Below are positions 26,660-35,862 of a stretch of 64,000 nt of DNA, in pieces (position 1 is the first letter of the stretch; each line of letters begins with the position of its first letter). The notes beneath the pieces are model-generated. The model was given only the letters and a program-made list of their open reading frames with translations, was not told the DNA's origin and did no database searches. Source of the DNA: Paraburkholderia sp. PGU19 (GTDB lineage Bacteria; Pseudomonadota; Gammaproteobacteria; Burkholderiales; Burkholderiaceae); contig NZ_AP023180.1 in the NCBI RefSeq assembly GCF_013426915.1, forward strand, positions 992,001 through 1,056,000, in the 5' to 3' direction. Position numbers and translations under genes: made by a program.

Positions 26660-28423
26660 TCACAAATCCACCACGACGTCTCCGACGGGCCGTGCGCAGC
26701 AGATAAGCACATTGCCATCGGCAGGCTTGTCCAGCGGCTCCGGGGCATAGGCAACCGCCCCCGAAACAAGCCCGCTCTCGCAGTTGTGACAGATTCCCGA
26801 CCGGCACGACCATCGGACGGGCACGTCGCAGGCTTCGGCCAGTTCAAGAATACTTTGGTAGGAAAGCGTATTCCAATGTGCGGCGATGCCACTGCGTGCG
26901 AACGACACCAGCGGCCCCTCGGCGACCTCTGCAAGCGGCAGATGCGGAGCGCGTACCGACGTGTCCGTTATGCCTGGATTCAGCGACTCGACGCCGCCGA
27001 AGCGCTCCCTATGAAGTCGTGAATTCGGAACGCCCATGCCTTCCAGCGTTCGCTTCATGTCATGCATGAACGATGCGGGTCCGCAAAGATAGATGTCGGT
27101 ATCCACGGGAAGGCCAATCTTCTCAAACACCGTGTGCGACACACGGCCCGTATCGTCAAAGTCGTCACCGATACGATCGCTCGCCGCCGGCGCGCTGTAG
27201 CAAACGTAGCCGCGTCCGTGCTCGAGCATGTCGAGCAGCCGCCGGGATTCGGCGCCGAGAGGATGATGCTTGCCATCGCGGGCCGCATGGACCCAGAGAA
27301 CCTGCCGCCCGGAACCCGCCGCCGACAATGCATGCAGCATCGAGAGAACAGGCGTCACGCCGATTCCAGCACTGAGCAACACGACGGGATTCGTTCCTTC
27401 GTTGAGGACGAAGTCCCCGCGCGGAGCGCTGACATCGAGCGTATCGCCAACGCGAACACGATCGCCAAGATAGGTACCCGCTGCCCCGTTCGGCTCGACC
27501 TTCACGCTGATGCGATATCGGCTTGTCGACGGCGCACCCGACAGCGAATAGCTCCGAAAGAACGGCGGATCTTCAGCGCCCGGCTTCAGACGCAACACAA
27601 CGTATTGCCCCGGACGAGCCTGCTGAAGTGGCAGTCCATCCGTCGCCTCGAATACGAACGAAAGAACGTCGGCGGACTCTCGCTGGATTGTCACGACCTC
27701 GAGTTGTCGGAAACCAGGTGCAACCGCATTCGACGCCGCGGCGGGCGCAAGCCCCGCGTTGCCGCTAGTCGCGCCTGCCTCGATGCTGCCGAGTAGTGTA
27801 TTGAACGACGCCCGCCATCCCGGTGACAGCGCATCGATACACAATGCACGCTCCAATCGGTCACGCGGATGGGCAGGCGAATACAGCAGCGCATTGATTT
27901 CTTCGACGGTCATCTGCGCCTTCGCCCCGCGCAGCTTGATGATCTCGTCGCCCGCGCCGACGTCGCCTTCCTGCAGGACGCGCAGATAGAACCCCGGGCG
28001 TCCGCTGGACGTCAACAAGGCCGCCATCTGCGGCTCGTTCATGCGAATGCCGAGGCGATAGCAGGTCACGCGCGGTTGAGTGACTTCGAAAATCGCATGG
28101 CCTATCTGGTAGACGTCGCCGACACACACCTCACGGTCCGGCAACCCGTCGATCGTGAAGTTCTCGCTGAACTGCCCAAACCCGAATTCCTTTCTGTGCA
28201 GAAACGCTTGCCAGTGTCGATACGATTCCATCTGATAGGCCAGCACGGCGCGTTGTTCTCCGCCATGCCCCGCAAGATCCCCTTGACCGTCACCGTCAAG
28301 GCCGAGACGCCTCGCGACACACCGCCCTTGCACCGGAAGCTTCCAGCTTCCCGTACGCACGGTCCGCCCATTCCATTGGATGTCGCGCGGGAGGCCAACA
28401 TTCACCGATAGCAGTCGCGCCAT
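26660..28423 (-). CDS. MOSC domain plus ferredoxin-reductase and 2Fe-2S ferredoxin fusion protein
   Basis: 587 residues in three parts. Residues 1-220 are a MOSC domain (molybdenum-cofactor sulfurase C-terminal, YiiM-like, with GDGQGDLAGHGGEQRAVLAY). Then a ferredoxin-NADP reductase module: PFFRSYSLSGAPS for flavin, GTYLGDRV, VLLSAGIGVTPVLSML and YLCGPASFM for NAD(P). The last 90 residues are a plant-type ferredoxin with CRSGICHNCESG and a later LICCARP (four Cys for 2Fe-2S). Such fusions likely feed electrons from NAD(P)H through FMN and 2Fe-2S to a pterin-bound substrate, as in detoxification of N-hydroxylated compounds. It follows the aldo/keto reductase gene by 88 bases. Start ATG at 28423 gives MARLLSVNVGLP. 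Confidence 0.88.
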   Translation of the reverse strand: MARLLSVNVGLPRDIQWNGRTVRTGSWKLPVQGRCVARRLGLDGDGQGDLAGHGGEQRAVLAYQMESYRHWQAFLHRKEFGFGQFSENFTIDGLPDREVCVGDVYQIGHAIFEVTQPRVTCYRLGIRMNEPQMAALLTSSGRPGFYLRVLQEGDVGAGDEIIKLRGAKAQMTVEEINALLYSPAHPRDRLERALCIDALSPGWRASFNTLLGSIEAGATSGNAGLAPAAASNAVAPGFRQLEVVTIQRESADVLSFVFEATDGLPLQQARPGQYVVLRLKPGAEDPPFFRSYSLSGAPSTSRYRISVKVEPNGAAGTYLGDRVRVGDTLDVSAPRGDFVLNEGTNPVVLLSAGIGVTPVLSMLHALSAAGSGRQVLWVHAARDGKHHPLGAESRRLLDMLEHGRGYVCYSAPAASDRIGDDFDDTGRVSHTVFEKIGLPVDTDIYLCGPASFMHDMKRTLEGMGVPNSRLHRERFGGVESLNPGITDTSVRAPHLPLAEVAEGPLVSFARSGIAAHWNTLSYQSILELAEACDVPVRWSCRSGICHNCESGLVSGAVAYAPEPLDKPADGNVLICCARPVGDVVVDL

Positions 28424-28511
28424 GTCAGTCACACCTCTATACGATTTCCGGCAGAGCGCGTCATTCCCGCGACGCGTCAAACGCTTCGCCAACAAGGGCA
28501 CTATGCGGCGC

Positions 28512-29450
28512 TCATTTACGCGACGGAATGAATCCTGGCGTGCCCGTCTTCACGACTTCGTTATAACGTCGTCTGGTCTGAATCTGATTGATCTGTTCGA
28601 ACGCGTCCGCAGGGAGTTCGGCGATACTGAAGTTCTCCCGCGCACGGGCTGCTGTCTTTGGCGTGGTCAACATCGCCGTGCCACGTTGCACGGCCCAGGC
28701 GAGCAGAACCTGCGCCGGAGTTTTCTCCGCACGCGCAGCGATCTCAGCGACGACGGGATCATCGAGGGGACCCGGCCTTATGCCATGTCCCAGCGGCGCA
28801 AAGGCCAGAAATATGACCCCGTTCGCGTTGCAGAACTCGAGCAGTTCCGTCTCGGGAAGAAACGGATGAGCTTCGACCTGCACCACCGCCGGTTTGATTC
28901 TTGCCGCCTCATATAGAGGTTGCAGGTCATTCAGCGTAATGTCGGACAGTCCGATCGCCCGGCATCTTCCGCCGTCGACGAGCGCTTCCATCGCACGCCA
29001 TGTGTCGAGCAACGTGATGCCGTCGTCGTAGATGACGTCCCCGTTCTTATCACGCGGGTCCTGATCGTCTCCCGGCTGGAACGCGAATGGCGTATGTATC
29101 AGGTACAGATCCAGATAGTCGATGCCAAGCTTGCTGCAACTTGCTTCGAAAGCCAGCGGAACGCGCTCGGGCCGATGGTTCGAGTTCCACAGCTTGGTCG
29201 TAACGAAGACCTCTTCACGAGCCAGCCCGTTGGCTGCGAGCCCTCTGTGCAAGGACTCGCCCACCTCGCTCTCGTTTCTATATCGCTCTGCACAGTCGAA
29301 GTGTCGATACCCCTCCGTCAGCGCATCGTAGACAGCCGTCCTGGTCGTGGCTGCATCTGGGATCAGCGTGCCGAACCCAATGGCAGGCATGGAACCAGGC
29401 CCGTGTTTGAGGGGGAATTTTCGCAACTGGAAATCTGTCGGCACATCCAT
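28512..29450 (-). CDS. Aldo/keto reductase
   Basis: 312 residues, (beta/alpha)8-barrel. Catalytic tetrad visible: Asp 52 and Tyr 57 (FDCAERYRNE), Lys 86 (VTTKLW) and His 119 (LYLIHT). The NADPH site is near the C-terminal TTPKTAARARENF. It reduces aldehydes or ketones using NADPH. Adjacent to YbdK upstream and the MOSC fusion downstream, all minus strand. Start MDVPTDFQ is preferred; ten more codons could be read upstream. The natural substrate cannot be told from sequence. Confidence 0.9.
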   Translation of the reverse strand: MDVPTDFQLRKFPLKHGPGSMPAIGFGTLIPDAATTRTAVYDALTEGYRHFDCAERYRNESEVGESLHRGLAANGLAREEVFVTTKLWNSNHRPERVPLAFEASCSKLGIDYLDLYLIHTPFAFQPGDDQDPRDKNGDVIYDDGITLLDTWRAMEALVDGGRCRAIGLSDITLNDLQPLYEAARIKPAVVQVEAHPFLPETELLEFCNANGVIFLAFAPLGHGIRPGPLDDPVVAEIAARAEKTPAQVLLAWAVQRGTAMLTTPKTAARARENFSIAELPADAFEQINQIQTRRRYNEVVKTGTPGFIPSRK

Positions 29451-29718
29451 GGCGCTACCTCCGCACCCTCGCAGGCGCAAAGCAGCCCGTCAATTCGCGT
29501 GCGTACGCGACAACGTGCAGGTCCAACGGGATATCGGCTCGCGACTGTCGACGAAACCGCTGCTTCCGAAAGCAATCGGGAACCATCGAATGCCGACTAC
29601 GATATCCGCTATCCGGCACGGGTGCAGCGGACGTGCCCTTCCGGTGTCGACATGTATTCGACTGTCTCTTCAATCGCGCGCATGGAACCGGAAAACACGG
29701 GTGTGCGGAATCCGGCGT

Positions 29719-30846
29719 CTATCCCGGCATCTGCGCGCCACGCCAGACCTGACATTGCTGGCGGGCAACCTCATGCAACGAATTGTGTACGCCGTAGATG
29801 CGGCGCAACCACATTGCATCGCTGACACCTTCCGTCACCGTACGCCTGACGATATCAATGCCTTCCTCCGCGCCGAGAATGCGCGCATGGTCAGCGATTG
29901 CGTCGAGCGTGGCAAGAATGTCGCCTCGAATGGGACCGCGATGCCCCGTCTCGGGATTCACGCATAGACCATCCAGCCCATAGCGGCAGGCCATGAACCG
30001 GTTCGCCCGATACACTTCGTAATCACGCTCACTGAGGCGTAGAGGCTTATCGACCAGCAGATAGCGCGCAACCGCCTGAATATAAGCGGCGATCGCGGCG
30101 GCCCATTCGACGCGTAGCGGTGTATCCATCACACGGATCTCGATCGTGCCGTATCCCGGGCTTGGACGTATATCCCAGTAGAAGTCCTTCAGGCTCTTGA
30201 CGAGGCCCGTGTTCGCCATGCGCGCGAAATAGGCTTCGAACTCCGACCACGTCGTCACGAATGGCGCTCGCCCTGACAAAGGAAATGGCGCAACCGAATT
30301 GAGCCGGGCGCACTGGAACTTCGTGTCGCTCCCCTGTACATACGGCGAGGAAGCCGCCAGCGCGATGAAGTGCGGAACGTAACGCGAAAGCGAATGCAAC
30401 AGAACGAGCGCCGAATCAGGGTCCGGGCAGCCTACATGCACGTGCTGGCCAAAGATCGTGAATTGCTGATATAGCGCGCCATATAGCCCCATCAGATATT
30501 CGGAGCGTTCGCGCCCGTCGGAACGCTGGTCGTACCAGTTCTGGAAGAAGTTTGTGCCGCCGCCGCACACGCCGACATTCAGAAAGTCCGCTGCCCGAAC
30601 CAGGGTATCGCGAAGCACCTGCAATTCGCGCCTCGCCTGGTCGAAGTTCTGGCATATGCCCGTCGCCAGCTCGATCATCCCCTCGGTTGTCTCCGGCTTG
30701 ATCGCGCCCGCGAAGCTCTGCTCGCTCACCCGGTTCAGCAACTCCGTCGCCGCCTTCGTCAGGTTGTAGTCATGGGTATTGACGACCTGAACTTCGAGCT
30801 CGACTCCCATCGTGAACGGATCAGATGATGCAAATGGCTGCAGCAT
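29719..30846 (-). CDS. ybdK: YbdK family carboxylate-amine ligase (glutamate-cysteine ligase type 2)
   Basis: 375 residues. [11 protein letters not shown] holds the metal-binding glutamates of the GCS2 family, followed by [39 protein letters not shown] and [12 protein letters not shown]. YbdK in Escherichia coli has weak glutamate-cysteine ligase activity; the real role is uncertain. The length is normal. Its stop lies 268 bases upstream of the aldo/keto reductase. No other glutathione gene is near. Confidence 0.9.
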   Translation of the reverse strand: MLQPFASSDPFTMGVELEVQVVNTHDYNLTKAATELLNRVSEQSFAGAIKPETTEGMIELATGICQNFDQARRELQVLRDTLVRAADFLNVGVCGGGTNFFQNWYDQRSDGRERSEYLMGLYGALYQQFTIFGQHVHVGCPDPDSALVLLHSLSRYVPHFIALAASSPYVQGSDTKFQCARLNSVAPFPLSGRAPFVTTWSEFEAYFARMANTGLVKSLKDFYWDIRPSPGYGTIEIRVMDTPLRVEWAAAIAAYIQAVARYLLVDKPLRLSERDYEVYRANRFMACRYGLDGLCVNPETGHRGPIRGDILATLDAIADHARILGAEEGIDIVRRTVTEGVSDAMWLRRIYGVHNSLHEVARQQCQVWRGAQMPG

Positions 30847-31187
30847 GGGATGCCCTCTCGCACATCGATGCTCACGCCGAGCCCTGACGTACGAGCCGGC
30901 GCTGCCGCATCTGGTCGGATAAGCGTTGAGCGTGAGCGCTGCCCATATGCAGTACCAGGCTCAACTGCACTGTCATACGTCGAACGGAGACGAGCCCGAA
31001 CGGGCTATTTTCATCATACCCGTCCTGGCTGTCCGAGTTGCGTCCTCCCGAAGTCCAGCATCGAAAGGCGTGCACGCATTTCGTGCATGAAGTTGTGCCA
31101 CGGCGTCGTTACCGGGCGATGGCACCGTGCATCGTACGATCCAGGGTTTATACCGACTTCCGTGGCATCAACGGTTTTGCCCGGTTT
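30847..31187. other. Intergenic, no gene recognised
   Basis: About 340 bases between the mechanosensitive channel stop and the YbdK start. No credible small gene, inverted repeat or T-run terminator. Confidence 0.5.
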
Positions 31188-33419
31188 TCAGGTGCGTTCC
31201 TTCGGCGATGCGTGCAGCTGCATCTGCGGCACCGGGATCTCGATGCCCGCCTTGTCCATCACGAGCTTGAGCCGTGCATTGAAAGCGCGCGCCACGCTCC
31301 ATTGCTGTAGCGGCCGGGTCTTGATCTGCCCTTTCACCACGATCCAGTTCGCATCAAACCGGTCGAGCCCCCACACTTCGATGGGGCCGAGAATCTCGTC
31401 GCGAAAGCGGGCATCTTCGATCAGGTCGGCACCGACTTTCACGATCATGCGAGTGACTTCATCGATATCTGCCGAGAATGGCAGTCTGACTTCGAATACG
31501 GCATTGGCGAAGTCGCGCGAAAGATTCTTGACGATCTTGATCTGCGAGAAAGGAATAGTGTGAACCGCGCCTTGTCCGTCGCGCAGCCGCACTGTGCGGA
31601 TCGTCAGGTCCATCACGGTGCCGGCGTGGCCACCGTCGACGTCGATCCAGTCACCGACGGAGATCGTCTCCTCGACAATGATGAAGAGTCCCGTAATCAG
31701 ATCCGTGACCAGCGACTTCGCACCGAAGCCGACTGCCAGACCGATCACTCCCGCGCCGGCCAGCAGAGGTGTCAGATTGATCCCGAGACTCGCGGCGCCG
31801 ACGATGGCCGCGAGGCTCGCAACCGTCACGAATATCGCGTTGCGCACCAGCGGCAACATCGTGCGTGCCCGTACGCCCGGATTGAGTGTCTTGTTGCGTG
31901 AATTGCTCGAGCCCAATGTTTCGAGGATGACGGTGTCGATGAGAATCCACATGAACCAGGCGCCAAAGACCGTCGCGATAACGGCGATTAGCGCATGTCT
32001 GAAGCCAGGCGTCATTGCGTTGTGTCTGATCAAGCGGGCGATCGGACCACTCCACAGCACCAGTTCAAAACGTATGTACGCGAGCCATATCGCAAGAAGG
32101 AACAACGCGGTGGCGAAGCGCAACAGTCGCATCAGGTGCGGCGACCGCCGCTGCATGCGCGAGTCCTTACGGCGCGTCAGGTGCAGCAGCAATGCCGACA
32201 CGAACAGCGTGAGAACGAGAAACAGTGCGCTGAGAAGAGACGGTTGCAGGACGTTCCCCTCCTCACCGCGCCCGTCGATGATCGCGACGACGGATGCAAT
32301 CGCGATCAGCAGGATCGGGATATGCCACAGTGAGGCGAGAATATCGAGCGCTTCCGTGGCGAACTTGTGATCGCGCCTGCGCGAATAGGGGCGGTTGCGT
32401 ATCAGATGTGTGACGGGACGCCGGTACGCGAGCGCAAAGTAACCGATCAAAACGGCCGCCGCCATATTGGCGAAGCTCGACACGAGCCCGGCCAGATTCG
32501 CGCCGAGCAGGCGTATCACCTCCGGATTGGCCGTTGCGTCGCCAAGCGCGCCACATGCTCCGACTGCAAACAGCGGCCAAAGGCCCCGCGCAAGCAATTG
32601 CTGGACGGCGACGCGCCGATGTGCTGTACCGAACACGGAGAACGCGATCATGCAGATCGCCGAGAAGATCGATCCCGCGACGATCGCATAGGCAATCACC
32701 AGCCCGAGTGTCCGGCCGAGCGCGTCGGGCATTGCCTGCACGAACAGCAGAACCGCCACGAACGCGACGATCCACGGCCCGGTCTGCCGCAATGCGAAGC
32801 TCAACATGTCGAGCGAGGTCGGATTCGGCGCGAGTGCAACATGCCAGCCATAACGCGCACCGATGCGTCGCTGCAAATAGACCAGCAAGCCCGCGCAACC
32901 GCCCCATCCCGCAAGCGTCACCACCATGCCGATCAGAAGCGCGGCGAATGATTCCCCGCGAGAACCTGTGAGAACCGTTCGCAGTTCGCTGGCTGCCGCG
33001 CGGAAACGGGTCGCCCAGAAATGCAGCGGCGTGCGGCCTTCGTTCAGATTCGTCTCGACGGATGCCAGGCCGGAGGCGATTGCGCCGAGCAGATCGCCTT
33101 TGGCTGGTGCAGGCGCTGCGGGCGCAACATGCTGATTGGCGTCTCGCAGCCCTTTCAGCTGGGCAACCAGCGCAGTGCGTTGTGCGTCGTTGTCAAGCGT
33201 ACCGATCAAGGTGTCCAGCGAGCGCGCAAGCTCTGCCTCGCTGGCGGCGGAAGATGCGGATGCGGCTTGCGATGCCGGAACTGGCTTTCCCGCGCCTGTC
33301 GCGGTGTTGACGATACCTTGCAGCGTGGCGGGCAGAGGAGCGCCATCCGCCGGAATGATGCAAGCGCCGAGCGCGATCAGAATGCAGACTACTGCCGGCC
33401 ATGTGCGGAAGAATGACAT
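31188..33419 (-). CDS. MscS-type mechanosensitive ion channel (large, DUF3772-like)
   Basis: 743 residues. A signal peptide (MSFFRTWPAVVCILIALGAC), a periplasmic helical section with Ala/Ser-rich linker (to about residue 190), about ten membrane helices, and the MscS pore and beta domain: GAGVIGLAVGFGAKSLVTDLITGLFIIVEETISVGDWIDVDGGHAGTV is split across the sensor helix and beta start, then TIRTVRLRDGQGAVHTIPFSQI. It opens under membrane tension to release solutes on osmotic downshock. GGGGAGG sits before the ATG at 33419. The 36 residues upstream in the frame are not protein-like. A palindrome copy lies about 200 bases upstream. Confidence 0.88.
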   Translation of the reverse strand: MSFFRTWPAVVCILIALGACIIPADGAPLPATLQGIVNTATGAGKPVPASQAASASSAASEAELARSLDTLIGTLDNDAQRTALVAQLKGLRDANQHVAPAAPAPAKGDLLGAIASGLASVETNLNEGRTPLHFWATRFRAAASELRTVLTGSRGESFAALLIGMVVTLAGWGGCAGLLVYLQRRIGARYGWHVALAPNPTSLDMLSFALRQTGPWIVAFVAVLLFVQAMPDALGRTLGLVIAYAIVAGSIFSAICMIAFSVFGTAHRRVAVQQLLARGLWPLFAVGACGALGDATANPEVIRLLGANLAGLVSSFANMAAAVLIGYFALAYRRPVTHLIRNRPYSRRRDHKFATEALDILASLWHIPILLIAIASVVAIIDGRGEEGNVLQPSLLSALFLVLTLFVSALLLHLTRRKDSRMQRRSPHLMRLLRFATALFLLAIWLAYIRFELVLWSGPIARLIRHNAMTPGFRHALIAVIATVFGAWFMWILIDTVILETLGSSNSRNKTLNPGVRARTMLPLVRNAIFVTVASLAAIVGAASLGINLTPLLAGAGVIGLAVGFGAKSLVTDLITGLFIIVEETISVGDWIDVDGGHAGTVMDLTIRTVRLRDGQGAVHTIPFSQIKIVKNLSRDFANAVFEVRLPFSADIDEVTRMIVKVGADLIEDARFRDEILGPIEVWGLDRFDANWIVVKGQIKTRPLQQWSVARAFNARLKLVMDKAGIEIPVPQMQLHASPKERT

Positions 33420-33726
33420 GATCCTCCCCGCGCCAGCGCTCGACGCGCCTACGCGAACTGGTACGCGCGTGCGTTCGCAGGCGAAGTGCTGAACACGAGT
33501 GATCTGACGCCGGGTGAATGCGTTCATGGAGAACTCTTCCGGACGGTCCTCCTTTCGAGGGTATCGCGGCCTGGAAACCTATTAATCTAGGCGTTCTGAC
33601 CCAAGGTCGTTATTGGACTTTAGTCTCATTCGTGCGGCAGTTGCTGACGGCCTCGTCCGATTCCCTGGTGCCGGCGACGTGGTTTGCACGAGACTGAAAG
33701 CCCGGATAAGGGTTGCGCCGATACGC
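33420..33726. other. Intergenic region with palindrome copy 3
   Basis: About 300 bases between the outer-membrane barrel stop and the channel start. It includes the weaker ATTGGAC element at 33612-33629 and a strong ribosome site at the left edge for the channel. Confidence 0.5.
33612..33629. repeat. ATTGGACTTTAGTCTCAT element, copy 3 of 3 (degenerate right half)
   Basis: The left half ATTGGAC and the central TT match the other copies, while the right half reads AGTCTCAT instead of GGTCCAAT. It lies about 195 bases upstream of the mechanosensitive channel gene. Confidence 0.4.
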
Positions 33727-34787
33727 TCAAAAGCTCACGGCAAACCCGAACGACACGCCGTGCACGTTGTGTCCAAAAACATATCTCACGAGCGCACGCG
33801 TGCGGGTGATGACGATCGGATACTTGCTGCTGTCGAGTTCGAGTCCAACGCCCAATGACGTGAGATCGTTGAAGCCGAGCACCCCGGCGCTGTCGCCGAA
33901 GTAATGCGAATAGGCCAATTCCAGCACATAGCGGACCGGCCGGTCGAGTGCGTGCCAGCCAGTCGGCGCGCGCCAGCGCGTCCACAGGCTCACTTGCTGC
34001 GCCGTGGCCGAACCCTGAACGGCCTCCGACGAACTACCGAAGCTGCGCAGGTAGATATCGGTTGCGCGCAATTCAGCGTCGATCTCATAGGTTTCGCGGT
34101 AGTGTTCGAAGTCGAGCACGAGCGAGCCGCCATAGCCGTATGCATCCAGCGATCCATTCTGCAGGAACTGGAGATTGCTGTCGGTCACATGGTTGACGAG
34201 CGACTGCCCGATCTTCAGATCGCTCGATACGCGTCCAATCGTACCGTTGAGGATCGGACGGAACACGAGTTCATTCGTGATCCGGAAATCCCAGCCGATA
34301 CCGACCGTGCTGCTGAAAGTGTTCCAACGAGTCGGCAATGCGCGCTGCTGGGTACCGTCCGTGGCGACGAACGTCGGGTCGTAGCGGCTATAGGCGAGCG
34401 TGCCCTCTACATACAACGGAAAGGACTTGCTGATCGTAAACCCGCCCCCAGTTGCGACTGACCGAAGCCAGGATTTCCGGAAGTGCCATTGTTGATCGAC
34501 AGCGAACTGGTGGTGACATCGGGGACCGTCGTGTAGCTCATCACAGCAAGCACGGCGTCGGCGTGCTGCTTCACGTTGCCGCCGATAACGGTGCGATTCG
34601 AGAGTTGTTGATCCGATGCTTGCTGGGCGTGCGCCGGAAGCGACAGCAAGGCGATGATCAGGCCCGCGCTCATCGCGAGGAATAACGTGCAACGCGACCG
34701 CGGCCGGCGGAAGATGGCCCTCTCCAGTGTGCCTTGGCGATCGTCTTCGAGACTGCAAGCTGACTCAATGGTGCGAAACCGCATCAA
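33727..34787 (-). CDS. Outer-membrane autotransporter-like beta-barrel protein (one frameshift)
   Basis: 353 residues after repairing one missing base at C5 34445-34449. The N-terminal piece carries a signal sequence (FLAMSAGLIIALLSLPAHA) and reads to QSQLG; the other frame continues GGFTISKSFPLYVEGTLAYSRYD. Amphipathic strands then alternate to the C terminus, which ends ALVRYVFGHNVHGVSFGFAVSF, with the aromatic last residue of outer-membrane barrels. It resembles the solitary autotransporter-type barrels (without passenger), though this is from memory. As given, the product splits into 126 and about 250 residues. Role unknown; nearby MipA and BamA/TamA-like genes make a small outer-membrane cluster. 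Confidence 0.75.
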
Positions 34788-35017
34788 GCCCCCCTGTCAA
34801 TTGACGCGTCAGGTTGCTTTCCTTTAGTGGCGACCGGTCTCCGTCCGGTGACTCGACACTTCCAGACTATCGCCGGCGGCCGCGCGCGGCTCTGGATACA
34901 TGGCGGGCTTCTGATGCCGCGGCTCATTCTTTGTATCGTGGTTGGTCACATCCGCTTCGTCAATCGGCCGACATGCGATCCGGCCAACGGATACTGCCAA
35001 TCGATCCGGGCAAAACA

Positions 35018-35836
35018 TCAGCGAAACGCGTAAGCAATGCCGACTCCGTAGGTAAGCTGGTTCCGCGTGCCTCGCTGCGTGACGATCGGGCTAGCGGCTG
35101 CGTCCCCGCTGAGGCGCTGGTAGTAAATCATTGCGCCTGCATACCAGCTTGGATTGATCTGATAGATAGCGGCAAGCCATCCGGTGACCTGATTCAGTCC
35201 GCCGCCCGGCGTATACATGGGCAGTCCGCTTTTGGCGGCGTCCTCTGCCGTGACGCCGTAGTAGGTTTCGTTGAAGCCTGCGCTCACCCACGTCGCTCCC
35301 AATCCGCCTCCGACGAATATCCGTTGATGGATCGGGAACCACGCGCTGGTGTTCAGCGAGATACGCGCGCCTGAATAGACCGCGCCGGCATTCGTGACGA
35401 CCGTCACCTCTCCACGCAGGCGATACGGGATATCGCCAACGTGACTGTATTCGTACCCGACGAAGCCGCCACCTTCCAGCGTCGTGTCCACGCTGTGAAT
35501 CTGCGAGACCACGGCATCGTCGACATCCCGCCGGCCCAGTCGCAACGCCAGAGCCGGGCCCCATTGGAAACCGGTCAGACTGCCGAAGTTATATTGCGCG
35601 TAGGTTCCATACCATTCCAGCAAGTGACCGCCACTGGTCACATAGCGCATGCCCGGTAAAACGCCGACTATCCGGTCCTTGCCGCCCGCATACTCCGTCG
35701 TCGACCCGATACCGCCTCCGATAAAATTCGGCAAGGCGTTCGACAAGTCAATGGGGCTCGCTTCCACACTCCGAATCACAGCGCATAAAGCGACCGCACC
35801 GAGAATCTCGCGACGCATCGTCTTCATCCGTCTCAT
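35018..35836 (-). CDS. MipA/OmpV family outer-membrane protein
   Basis: About 272 residues. A signal peptide (EILGAVALCAVIRSVEA) precedes a barrel starting NFIGGGIGSTTEYAGGKDRIVGVLPGMRYV, a family hallmark (scaffold of the MltA-PBP1B complex or porin-like OmpV). It continues to TYGVGIAYAFR with an aromatic-rich last strand. Start choice is uncertain: in-frame ATGs at 35836, 35827, 35818. The longer frame from 35872 overlaps the BamA-like stop by 10 bases, which supports co-transcription with it. Confidence 0.85.
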   Translation of the reverse strand: MRRMKTMRREILGAVALCAVIRSVEASPIDLSNALPNFIGGGIGSTTEYAGGKDRIVGVLPGMRYVTSGGHLLEWYGTYAQYNFGSLTGFQWGPALALRLGRRDVDDAVVSQIHSVDTTLEGGGFVGYEYSHVGDIPYRLRGEVTVVTNAGAVYSGARISLNTSAWFPIHQRIFVGGGLGATWVSAGFNETYYGVTAEDAAKSGLPMYTPGGGLNQVTGWLAAIYQINPSWYAGAMIYYQRLSGDAAASPIVTQRGTRNQLTYGVGIAYAFR

Positions 35837-35862
35837 CCTCTGATGGGCGGGCGCATCGATCG

